Below are positions 42,783 through 50,969 of a DNA stretch of 64,000 bases, in pieces (positions within the stretch are counted from its first letter, which is position 1; each line of letters opens with the position of its first letter). The position numbers were made by a program, and so were the translations under genes. This DNA comes from Cytophagaceae bacterium (GTDB lineage Bacteria; Bacteroidota; Bacteroidia; Cytophagales; Spirosomataceae), in contig CANFVE010000004.1 in NCBI GenBank assembly GCA_947450365.1, positions 40,346 to 104,345 on the forward strand, read 5' to 3'. A model generated the notes under the pieces. The model was not told the origin of the DNA and ran no database searches. It was given only the letters and a program-made list of their open reading frames with translations.

Positions 42783-44537
42783 TTATAAACTGGCTTTTTT
42801 TCGTTGGTCAATAATAAATTCTGATGTACGTAAAGATAATGCCAAAATCGTCCATGTGGCATTTTTATCTCCTTGAGACACAAATGGGGACGCATCGGCT
42901 AAGAATAAATTCTTCACGTCATGGGCTTGGCAATTCGAGTTTACCACGGAGCTATTTGGGTTATTTCCCATCCGAGCAGTTCCCACTTCGTGGATAATCC
43001 GTCCTGGATCAGCTAATCCGTAATTTTTATCTGCACCTGGCTTCGCACCCAAGGCTTCCCCACCCATTTCTTGGATGATTTGCTCAAAGGTATCTTGCAT
43101 GTGTTTGGCTTGCTTGATCTCGTAATCACTCCATTTGTAATGGAAACGCAAGACTGGAATGCCGTATTTGTCCACGACATTTGGATCGATTTCGCAGTAA
43201 TTTGTTTCTACGGGTACGGGTTCTCCACGGCCTGAAAATCCGACATATGCGCCATAGAAACGACGATAATCTTCTTTCAAGGTCGCTCCGTATCCACCTG
43301 CCGCTTTTTTCAAACCGTCGCGCGTATAATTTTCTTTACCGTTTAAGCCTTCGATCCCCCAGCCAAAACCATAATTCGGCATACCCATACCTCCACCATA
43401 TTCGATGTGGTAACCTCGTGGAAAATCTAATTTTTTATTATCACCCCACCAAGGCGTGTAAATGTGCATGCCCCCCACTCCGTCTTCGTTATAGCGTTTC
43501 CGATCGAATAATTTTGGAATAATGGCGGAACGAGATGCGCCTGTGGAGTCATTGATGTATTTTCCGACAACCCCACTTGAATTCGCAATGCCATTCGGGA
43601 AACGAGCACTTTTGGAGTTTAATAATAAACGAGCTGTTTCCCCCGCAGAAGCGGCAAGCACGACTATTTTCCCACGAACTGAATATTCTTGTAAGGTTCC
43701 TGTATGCACATATGAAACGCCTGTTGCCAAACCTGTAACCGAATCCGTCATGACCTCACGCGCCATGGCGAAAGGCAATAAGGTTAGATTTCCTGTCGAC
43801 ATTGCGGGTTTCATTAACACGGAGGATGAGGAGAAATCGGCATAAGCAGAACAGCCTCGGTTACATTGCGAACAATAAAAACAAGATCCCCGCTCGTTAT
43901 TGATCGGTTTGGTTAGGATTGAAAGTCGAGAAGGGTAGGTAGGAATCCCCAAGGCCTTATTTGCCTTTTTGATCATTAATTCGTGCAAACGCGGCTTAGG
44001 CGCTGGCAAGAAAAATCCATCGGGATCGTTACGAAGACCTTCGTTTGAGCCAAAAACCCCAAGGGATTTATCGATTTTATCGTAATAAGGCTTCATGTCG
44101 TCATAGCCGATTGGCCAGTCGTCCCCTAATCCATCGATGCTTTTGCGTTTAAAATCATCCGGTCCAAAACGAAGGGAGATACGTCCCCAGTGGTTTGTTC
44201 GTCCGCCGACCATCCGGGAGCGAAACCAATCGAATTTCGTACCGTCTTTGCGGGTATAAGGCTCGCCATCGATTTCCCAACCGCCATAGGCCGCATCGAA
44301 ATCTCCGAAGGCACGCGTGGTGCCAGAACCTCTGCGTAGGGATTCATAAGGCCATTTGAGTTGGGTAATATTTTTAGGATCTGCAGGGTCAAAGGGTTGA
44401 CCCGCCTCTAGCACACATACTTTTGCGCCCGCTTTGGTTAATGTATGCGCTGCCATCCCACCTCCGGCACCGGAGCCGACGATTACGACATCAAAAACCT
44501 CTTGTTGGGACTTAATGTAAATAGAATTGTTGATCAT
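42783..44537 (-). CDS. GMC family oxidoreductase (FAD-dependent)
   Basis: 584 residues. VIVGSGAGGGMAAHTLTKAG is the Rossmann FAD site; RMVGGRTNHWGRISLR and a C-terminal GTARMGNNPNSSVVNSNCQ-type segment with NATWTILALSLRTSEFI are GMC motifs. SCFYCSQCNRGC provides a cysteine cluster seen in the gluconate dehydrogenase large subunit branch. There is no signal peptide; export presumably goes through the subunit 3 partner encoded one base downstream. It oxidises a sugar, polyol or aldonate; the exact substrate is not identifiable, and no cytochrome subunit gene is adjacent. Confidence 0.93.
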   Translation of the reverse strand: MINNSIYIKSQQEVFDVVIVGSGAGGGMAAHTLTKAGAKVCVLEAGQPFDPADPKNITQLKWPYESLRRGSGTTRAFGDFDAAYGGWEIDGEPYTRKDGTKFDWFRSRMVGGRTNHWGRISLRFGPDDFKRKSIDGLGDDWPIGYDDMKPYYDKIDKSLGVFGSNEGLRNDPDGFFLPAPKPRLHELMIKKANKALGIPTYPSRLSILTKPINNERGSCFYCSQCNRGCSAYADFSSSSVLMKPAMSTGNLTLLPFAMAREVMTDSVTGLATGVSYVHTGTLQEYSVRGKIVVLAASAGETARLLLNSKSARFPNGIANSSGVVGKYINDSTGASRSAIIPKLFDRKRYNEDGVGGMHIYTPWWGDNKKLDFPRGYHIEYGGGMGMPNYGFGWGIEGLNGKENYTRDGLKKAAGGYGATLKEDYRRFYGAYVGFSGRGEPVPVETNYCEIDPNVVDKYGIPVLRFHYKWSDYEIKQAKHMQDTFEQIIQEMGGEALGAKPGADKNYGLADPGRIIHEVGTARMGNNPNSSVVNSNCQAHDVKNLFLADASPFVSQGDKNATWTILALSLRTSEFIIDQRKKASL

Positions 44538-44583
44538 TAGGTTGGAATAGGTTTAAAGAATGGTAAATGTATAAATTTTGCCT

Positions 44584-44591
44584 TATTTTTG
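44584..44591 (+). promoter_or_regulatory. -7 element of mutS
   Basis: TATTTTTG matches TAnnTTTG. A transcription start about six bases later (~44597) falls downstream of an in-frame TTG at 44589 and upstream of the TTG at 44613, which supports the latter as the mutS start. No clear TTTG at -33. Confidence 0.4.
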
Positions 44592-44612
44592 TTTTCATTA
44601 GTCCGAAAAATT

Positions 44613-47243
44613 TTGGCCAAAAAATTAGAAAATGGGCAAGAACCCTTAAAAAAAGGAGAGACCCCATTATCCCGACAGTTTAATCAGATCAAAGCCAAAT
44701 ACCCGGGAGCCATTTTGCTCTTTCGGGTCGGGGATTTTTATGAGACGTTCGGAGAAGATGCGGTCAAAGCATCCAAGATTTTGGGTATCGTGCTCACGCG
44801 TCGAAATAATGGAAATGCGGATGACCAATTGGCCGGTTTTCCTCATCATTCCCTAGACACGTATTTGCCCAAATTGGTTCGTGCGGGCCAGCGCGTCGCC
44901 ATTTGCGATCAATTAGAAGATCCTGCCACCGTGAAAGGCATCGTGAAACGCGGAGTGACTGAATTAGTCACGCCGGGTGTTTCCTTTAATGACCAAGTTT
45001 TAGATCATAAACGCAATAATTACGTAGCTTCCATCGCCTATTCCGAAAAGGAAAACCTGTATGGATTAGCTTTTTTAGATATTTCCACGGGAGAGTTTAT
45101 GTGTACCCAGGGCTCCTTGGCCTATGTACAAAAATTAGTCCAAAGCTTCATGCCTTCGGAGATTTTGTATCCGAAGAAATACCGAAAATTGTATGAAGAG
45201 CAATTTGGCGATGCTTTTCATTCGTTTTCGCTCGAAGAATGGATTTTTTCAAAGGATTTTACCTATCCTTTATTGACCCAACATTTTAAAACCCAGCACC
45301 TCAAAGGCTTTGGTATCGAAGAATTAACCCACGGAATTATCGCGGCGGGTGTGATATTGCATTATTTGGCTGAAACCGAACATCGCCAAGTGGGTCATAT
45401 CGCCACGATTCAGCGCATCGAGGAGGATAAATTCGTGTGGCTCGATCGATTTACGATTCGGAATCTGGAACTCGTGTATTCAGTACAGGAGGGTGGGGTT
45501 CCGTTGATTCAATTGATGGATCAAACGCAGACGCCGATGGGCGCTCGTTTGCTTCGCAAATGGATGGTTTTGCCGCTGAAGGATTTGAGGGCAATTCAGG
45601 ATCGTCTGGATGGGGTGGCGGGATTATTGGCCACCGAAGGTTTATTGGATCACATTAGTGCGTTGCTAAAACCGGTGGGGGATTTGGAACGATTGATTTC
45701 GAAAGTAGCGGCGGGACGGATAAATCCACGGGAATTATTGCAGTTGAAACGTGCGCTCCAACAAATTCCTGGCATTCAAGCCTTATTAGGCCAGCAAAAA
45801 TCGGATTTTCTCAAGAAAGCATCGGATCAGTTGAATCCATGCCAACGCTTAGTCGATAAAATCGATACCGCCCTCCGTGATGATGCGCCCATGTTAATCC
45901 ACCAAGGAGGGATCATCAAAACTGGTTTTTTAGCGGAATTGGATGAACTTCATGTGCTTTCTTCGAATGGCAAGGGCTATTTGGCCGACATGCAAAAGCG
46001 TGAAATCGAACGGACCGGCATAAGTTCCTTGAAAGTTTCGTACAATAAAGTTTTCGGGTATTATTTGGAAGTGACACATGCCCATAAGGATCGTGTGCCG
46101 GCAGAATGGATTCGGAAGCAGACCTTGGTAAATGCCGAGCGCTATATCACCGAAGAATTAAAGATATACGAAGAAAAGATTTTGACGGCGGAGGATAAAA
46201 TTGCCACGATTGAGTTTGGTATTTTTCAGGACTTGGTTCGAGAGGCTTTGGAATATTTGGAATTAATTCAGTTTAATGCGCTCAGTTTGGCGAGTTTAGA
46301 TGTCTTATCCAGTTTTGCCTGGGTTGCTCAAAAAAATCACTACGTTCGGCCGGCCTTACATGAAGGGGAGGAAATTACGATTGAGGCGGGGAGGCATCCG
46401 GTGATAGAGCAACAATTGCCTTTAGGTGAAGAATATGTGCCGAATGACGTGTATTTAGATTCGGAAACCCAACAAATCATGATGATTACGGGGCCCAACA
46501 TGGCCGGTAAATCTGCCTTATTGCGTCAAACAGCTTTGATTGTGTTGATGGCACAGATGGGTTCTTATGTTCCTGCCAACCGTGCGTCGATTGGATTAGT
46601 GGATAAGGTATTTACGCGGGTAGGGGCTTCAGATAATTTGTCGAAGGGTGAGTCGACTTTCATGGTCGAGATGACTGAAACAGCAGCGATTTTGAATAAT
46701 TTATCGTCAAAATCGTTGGTCTTGTTGGATGAAATTGGTCGGGGAACATCTACCTATGACGGTGTTTCGATGGCTTGGGCGATCGCGGAGCATATTCATA
46801 ATCATCCCAAAAGTCGAGCTAAAACGCTATTTGCGACGCATTATCATGAATTGAATGCCTTGTCGGAGGATTTTCCTCGCATTAAAAATTTCCATGTGTC
46901 GGTCAAAGAGGTGGGAAATAAAATCATCTTTTTACGTAAATTATTACCGGGTGGTTCTGCGCATAGTTTTGGTATACACGTGGCGCAGTTGGCCGGTATG
47001 CCCACTTCCCTAGTCCTTCGTGCCCACGAAATTTTGCAAAATTTAGAAAAAGATCATTCGAGGGAGGACCATGTGGCAAAGTTAAAGGAAATGCCAAAAG
47101 CGAATTATCAGTTGAGTTTATTCGGTGCTGAAATCCCGGAGGGCTTGAAGAAAATTGAGGAAGAATTGGGGAAATTGGATGTGAATTCAATGTCGCCGAT
47201 TGAGGCGCTGTTGAAGTTGAATGAGTTAAAAAGGTTGATGTAA
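44613..47243 (+). CDS. mutS: DNA mismatch repair protein MutS
   Basis: 876 residues. Mismatch-recognition motif FRVGDFYETFGEDA near residue 40; Walker A TGPNMAGKSALLRQTALIV, signature STFMVEMTETAAIL, Walker B LVLLDEIGRGTSTYDG and the FATHYHEL switch region; helix-turn-helix SFGIHVAQLAGMP. It recognises mismatches and recruits MutL. No ATG exists near the expected start: the frame offers TTG at 44613, giving MAKKLENGQE before the conserved ETPLSRQFNQIKAKYPGA, and a TTG at 44589. I prefer 44613 because of the -7 element position and the family-like MAKK start. A single-gene unit. Confidence 0.95.
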   Translation: MAKKLENGQEPLKKGETPLSRQFNQIKAKYPGAILLFRVGDFYETFGEDAVKASKILGIVLTRRNNGNADDQLAGFPHHSLDTYLPKLVRAGQRVAICDQLEDPATVKGIVKRGVTELVTPGVSFNDQVLDHKRNNYVASIAYSEKENLYGLAFLDISTGEFMCTQGSLAYVQKLVQSFMPSEILYPKKYRKLYEEQFGDAFHSFSLEEWIFSKDFTYPLLTQHFKTQHLKGFGIEELTHGIIAAGVILHYLAETEHRQVGHIATIQRIEEDKFVWLDRFTIRNLELVYSVQEGGVPLIQLMDQTQTPMGARLLRKWMVLPLKDLRAIQDRLDGVAGLLATEGLLDHISALLKPVGDLERLISKVAAGRINPRELLQLKRALQQIPGIQALLGQQKSDFLKKASDQLNPCQRLVDKIDTALRDDAPMLIHQGGIIKTGFLAELDELHVLSSNGKGYLADMQKREIERTGISSLKVSYNKVFGYYLEVTHAHKDRVPAEWIRKQTLVNAERYITEELKIYEEKILTAEDKIATIEFGIFQDLVREALEYLELIQFNALSLASLDVLSSFAWVAQKNHYVRPALHEGEEITIEAGRHPVIEQQLPLGEEYVPNDVYLDSETQQIMMITGPNMAGKSALLRQTALIVLMAQMGSYVPANRASIGLVDKVFTRVGASDNLSKGESTFMVEMTETAAILNNLSSKSLVLLDEIGRGTSTYDGVSMAWAIAEHIHNHPKSRAKTLFATHYHELNALSEDFPRIKNFHVSVKEVGNKIIFLRKLLPGGSAHSFGIHVAQLAGMPTSLVLRAHEILQNLEKDHSREDHVAKLKEMPKANYQLSLFGAEIPEGLKKIEEELGKLDVNSMSPIEALLKLNELKRLM

Positions 47244-47274
47244 GTCCGCCTCCGGACTATTTGGCCTTCGGACT
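47243..47274. terminator. GC-rich hairpin between convergent mutS and nadK
   Basis: AGTCCG-CCTC-CGGACT is a perfect 6-bp stem, overlapping the mutS stop. CGGACT recurs at 47269-47274, followed by a smaller GGAC-TTC-GTCC hairpin, so two alternative pairings exist. There is no T run. It may act as a bidirectional transcription barrier between the convergent genes. Confidence 0.35.
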
Positions 47275-47287
47275 TCGTCCTCCAGAA

Positions 47288-48172
47288 TTAATTCCGAATA
47301 TCAAGCCCCCAATTTAACTTATTGCGAAGCGTTTGTAGGAAATCATCGCCTGGAATTTTAACGATTTTGGCCACAAATTCAGCTTTTTGAACCGTAATCG
47401 CTATTTTACTATCGACGGCCTTCGAGCGCGAGTCGATGGAAACCAAGAAATTTTGGCTACGAGAACTTACTTCAAAGCGTAATTTGGAGGAACTTGAAAC
47501 CACCAATGGGCGCACGTTTAGGTTATGCGGGCTCATAGGCGCGATGATGAAAATATCAGAACTTGGCATCACCAAAGGACCTCCCACGGAAAGCGAATAT
47601 CCGGTAGAACCAGTGGCGGTAGAAACGATGACACCATCGGCCCAATAGGTATTCAAATAATTCCCATCGACGAAAGCTTTGATTTGAATCATCGACGAAG
47701 TATCCGTTTTCATGATACCTACTTCATTGAGGCCAAAATCTTTTCCTGCGAATAAATCGATGTCAGACTGCACAGAAACCAAACAACGGTTTTCGATGAG
47801 GTAATTTCCCGCATTTATTTGTTGCAAGGCGGGTCCAACTTCTGGTGGCGAAAGTGTGGCTAAGAAGCCTAATCGGCCCGTATTAATACCCAATATGGGA
47901 ATTTCTAAGGCACCGATGTGCGTGAGTGTTTCAAGCAAGGTTCCATCTCCACCGATACTTAAAGCCATATCGATTCCGGCAGGAATTCCAGCATCATCTG
48001 AATAAGCGTCTAGGTTTGCTATGTCAAAGCCATGGCTAACTAAATGGGTTTTGAAACTTTCAGAAAGGACGATATGCGCCATCTGGGCACCAATATCCGC
48101 CCAAAGTTTTTCGATGAGGGTTTTGGTGTCTGGGGTAAACGTTTTCCCGTGTATGGCGATGTGTAAAGACAA
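47288..48172 (-). CDS. nadK: NAD kinase
   Basis: 294 residues. SIGGDGTLLETLTHIG is the catalytic GGDG motif, followed by GINTGRLGFLATL and the NAD-binding STATGSTGYSLSVGGPLV. It phosphorylates NAD to NADP with ATP or polyphosphate. Last gene of the hydrolase-CBS-nadK unit, three bases after the CBS gene. Confidence 0.95.
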   Translation of the reverse strand: MSLHIAIHGKTFTPDTKTLIEKLWADIGAQMAHIVLSESFKTHLVSHGFDIANLDAYSDDAGIPAGIDMALSIGGDGTLLETLTHIGALEIPILGINTGRLGFLATLSPPEVGPALQQINAGNYLIENRCLVSVQSDIDLFAGKDFGLNEVGIMKTDTSSMIQIKAFVDGNYLNTYWADGVIVSTATGSTGYSLSVGGPLVMPSSDIFIIAPMSPHNLNVRPLVVSSSSKLRFEVSSRSQNFLVSIDSRSKAVDSKIAITVQKAEFVAKIVKIPGDDFLQTLRNKLNWGLDIRN

Positions 48173-48175
48173 TTT

Positions 48176-48844
48176 TTAGGGATTTAGGTACTTTAAAAGA
48201 AGGTCGAACCGACTTTTATCCACAAATTCCGTAGAACCAAACATAAAGGCTTTTTCGATCTGTACGTCATGACGTTCCAAACTCTTGATGATGGTTGGGA
48301 ACTGTTCCGTTTGCACTTGAATGATTAATTCCGGGCTATTGTACTCCGGCCGATCCATTTTTGTGAGATAGGTCCTGGTAATTGTGCCTTTGTTTTCTTC
48401 GATGATGCGGGCGATGGAGCTCAGCGAATCTCGTTGGGAATGAAAAAGAATGCGAATAATGCCTCCATTTCCTGCGTTAAAACCCGTAAAAAAGGTTGTT
48501 TTTGCCACAGATTCCCAGGTCAAATAGCCTTGCCAGTTTCCCTCTTCGTTCACGACAGGTAACATTCGAAAACCACTCTCCTCGAAAAGCGGTAAACTGG
48601 CTAATAGATCTTCTTCCGCATCGATTTTGATGGAATTCCAGGCCTCGGAGAATTGGGATAGTTTGCCGTCGGGATGGCTTGCATGCATCAGCATATCTTC
48701 GGTCACATTTCCTGCCCACCTTTTTCCATCCAAGACAGCAATGGCATTCAAATCATGCGCATGCATAATTTTTAAGGCCTTTTGAACGGTGTCATTCAGA
48801 CCGGCAGTAGGAAAATCATAGGAAAGAAGTGCGAGCGCTAACAT
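48176..48844 (-). CDS. CBS-pair domain protein with C-terminal ACT-like region
   Basis: 222 residues. The first ~135 residues hold two CBS motifs: DTVQKALKIMHAHDLNAIAVLD and LASLPLFEESGFRMLPVVNEEGNWQGYLTW, which bind adenine nucleotides in related proteins. The rest (GIIRILFHSQRDSLSSIARIIE through QVQTEQFPTIIKSLERH) looks like an ACT-type regulatory fold, as in AcuB. It could sense nucleotides or SAM/NAD-type ligands; its place between a hydrolase and nadK, with gaps of two and three bases, hints at adenylate- or pyridine-nucleotide-linked control. Confidence 0.82.
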   Translation of the reverse strand: MLALALLSYDFPTAGLNDTVQKALKIMHAHDLNAIAVLDGKRWAGNVTEDMLMHASHPDGKLSQFSEAWNSIKIDAEEDLLASLPLFEESGFRMLPVVNEEGNWQGYLTWESVAKTTFFTGFNAGNGGIIRILFHSQRDSLSSIARIIEENKGTITRTYLTKMDRPEYNSPELIIQVQTEQFPTIIKSLERHDVQIEKAFMFGSTEFVDKSRFDLLLKYLNP

Positions 48845-48846
48845 AG

Positions 48847-49608
48847 TTATACCGGGTTTTTACCTAACCATTGATCCAAAATACGGTTAAATTCGACCGG
48901 TTGTTCCATCATAGGTGCGTGGCAACAATGGTCGATAAATTGTAATTCTGAATGTTTAATCAATGAATTAAATTCATGACCCACATGCGGTGGGGTAATC
49001 GTATCATTTAAACCCCAGATTAAAAGCGTAGGTTTTTCTATCCGAACAATATCTTTAGCCATATTGTTCCGTTGGGCCGATTTTGCGATTGCGATGATGC
49101 GCATGACCTTTGGAATACTATTGGTTATTTCAAAAACTTCGTCGACCAATTCCTTAGAGGCCGTTTTGGGGTCATAAAAGGTATATTCGACGCGTTCTTT
49201 GATGTATTCATAATTGCCTCGTTTTGGATAGGAGCCACCCATGGAGTTCTCAAAAAGCCCGGAAGAACCTGTTAGAATCAGGCGCTGAACTTTTTCTGGA
49301 TGTTTGAGCGTATAAATTAGGGCAACATGTCCACCTAGGGAATTTCCAATGAGGGAGAATTTATCTAAGTTGACATGATCAATAAATTCTTCGATGAAAA
49401 CGGTAAGTCCTTCACATCCAGCCTCTTTGATAGGCATATCATGAATGGGCATGAGGGGAATGATGACGCGGTATTGTTGACTAAAATGGTCAATGACTCC
49501 TTGCCAATTACTTAAGGCACCGAATAATCCATGAAGTAGGAGCAAAATTTCGCCGTTTCCTTCATCAATGTAATGGAAATCGTTTTCCTCCCTAATTTTG
49601 TAATTCAT
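48847..49608 (-). CDS. Alpha/beta hydrolase
   Basis: 253 residues, single domain. LLLLHGLFGALSNWQG gives the HG oxyanion motif; IGNSLGGHVALIY the nucleophile Ser; LIWGLNDTITPPHVG the Asp; and IDHCCHAPMMEQP the catalytic His. No signal peptide. It resembles MhpC/BioH-type carboxylesterases; substrate unknown. First gene of the unit with the CBS protein and nadK (two-base spacing). A TTACTTTG box lies about 20 bases upstream. Confidence 0.88.
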   Translation of the reverse strand: MNYKIREENDFHYIDEGNGEILLLLHGLFGALSNWQGVIDHFSQQYRVIIPLMPIHDMPIKEAGCEGLTVFIEEFIDHVNLDKFSLIGNSLGGHVALIYTLKHPEKVQRLILTGSSGLFENSMGGSYPKRGNYEYIKERVEYTFYDPKTASKELVDEVFEITNSIPKVMRIIAIAKSAQRNNMAKDIVRIEKPTLLIWGLNDTITPPHVGHEFNSLIKHSELQFIDHCCHAPMMEQPVEFNRILDQWLGKNPV

Positions 49609-49694
49609 TCCTAAGAATCATTTAATCTGCAAAGTAATAAAAAAGACGTTAAACTTTTGTATGTTTAAATAGTTTGTTCAAATATAAACTAAAC

Positions 49695-50903
49695 ATGAAA
49701 CCAATTGTCATTATCGGTGCTGGGATTTCGGGTCTACAGGCAGCACGTTTGTTGGAAAATCAGGGAGTTAACTACGTTTTGATCGAAAAATCCGAAAAAA
49801 TAGGCGGGAGAGTGCAAACGGAAACGGAGGATGGCTATGTGCTGGATCATGGATTTCAGGTTCTGCAGACGGCTTATCCGGAAGTCCAACGAAGTTTGGA
49901 TTTGAAAAAATTGGATTTATCTTATTTTGGGTCAGGTGCTTATGTGTATTTGGAGGGCCAATTTCAGCCTTTTTTAAACCCATTCAAAAAGCCATTTGAT
50001 TTTATGGCTTCCTTGGGTTCAGGATTGGTTTCGGTAAAGGATTTGCTATTGTTGGGCTATGTCTGGTTTCGTTTGCAAGGCGACCTACGGGCTTTGGATG
50101 ATAGCAAAGAAACTGTGGGTGAATTGATCGACCGACTTGGTTTTTCAAATAAATTTAAAAAACTTTTTTTACGGCCTTTCATGTCAGGGGTTTTATTGGA
50201 CGCCCATTTATCCCAGCCGGCCTCCTTGTTTTATTTTTACATGAAGCAGTTTATGGAGGGCGATGCGGCGATTCCCACGCAGGGGATGGGGGCGATTGCG
50301 TCCCAATTGGCCGATACAATTCCCCCTGAAAAGATTCGCTTGGGAGTATCGGTGAGGGCCATCTCGGACGGATATGTGGAATTGACAGACGGGCAGCCAT
50401 TGGAATTTTCACAAGTAATACTTGCGACAGAAGCGGATGTCGCTGCTTCCTTCATGGGTTTATCCCTTGCGGAGGAAGAACCCTTGGCCAGTGAGACCTT
50501 TTATTTTCGGGCCAAAGGGGATTTGACGCCCTATTTATATTTGATGCCTGAAGGTTCGTCGCCATTGCTTCATTTTTCTTGTCTATCTGCATTAAATGAT
50601 CCTTTATCTGGGAAGGGTGATTGTCTAATTTCGGCAACCGCGCTGACGATTGGTATGTCTTCTGATGAAATTAAGGGGATTTTGGCGGATCGATTAGGTC
50701 GAAAGCTTTCTGATTTTAGTTTTATCAAATCGTTTGCGATACCTAAATCCTTGTGGCGGGTTTCAGATTTTCACGTATTAAAAACAGAAACTGCACGACG
50801 GAATATTGTGCTTGCGGGGGACTATACCCAATTTCCTTCCTTGCAGGCCGCTTTGTCGTCGGGTCGCTTAGCGGCTGAAATGGTCATGGAAAAAGTCCAA
50901 TAA
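49695..50903 (+). CDS. FAD-dependent amine-oxidase/protoporphyrinogen-oxidase-like protein
   Basis: 402 residues from MKPIVIIGAGISGLQAARLL (dinucleotide-binding site); a TTG seven codons upstream is in frame but less likely. The FAD second motif EKIGGRVQTETEDGYVLDHG and the C-terminal NIVLAGDYTQFPSLQAALSSGRLAAE are typical of flavin-containing amine oxidases, phytoene desaturases and protoporphyrinogen oxidases. No heme-synthesis gene is adjacent, and substrate cannot be assigned; a carotenoid- or sterol-type substrate is possible but unsupported. Followed after 66 bases by the haloperoxidase-like gene. Confidence 0.86.
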   Translation: MKPIVIIGAGISGLQAARLLENQGVNYVLIEKSEKIGGRVQTETEDGYVLDHGFQVLQTAYPEVQRSLDLKKLDLSYFGSGAYVYLEGQFQPFLNPFKKPFDFMASLGSGLVSVKDLLLLGYVWFRLQGDLRALDDSKETVGELIDRLGFSNKFKKLFLRPFMSGVLLDAHLSQPASLFYFYMKQFMEGDAAIPTQGMGAIASQLADTIPPEKIRLGVSVRAISDGYVELTDGQPLEFSQVILATEADVAASFMGLSLAEEEPLASETFYFRAKGDLTPYLYLMPEGSSPLLHFSCLSALNDPLSGKGDCLISATALTIGMSSDEIKGILADRLGRKLSDFSFIKSFAIPKSLWRVSDFHVLKTETARRNIVLAGDYTQFPSLQAALSSGRLAAEMVMEKVQ

Positions 50904-50933
50904 GCTGATAAAAATCAGGACGAAAATCGGAGA

Positions 50934-50949
50934 TAATTTTGTAATTTTG
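50934..50949 (+). promoter_or_regulatory. Tandem -7-type boxes upstream of the haloperoxidase-like gene
   Basis: TAATTTTG occurs twice in direct succession, each matching TAnnTTTG; the second ends 20 bases before the ATG at 50970. No TTTG is seen at -33 for either. Confidence 0.35.
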
Positions 50950-50969
50950 GCGCTCAATTGAATCCTAAA

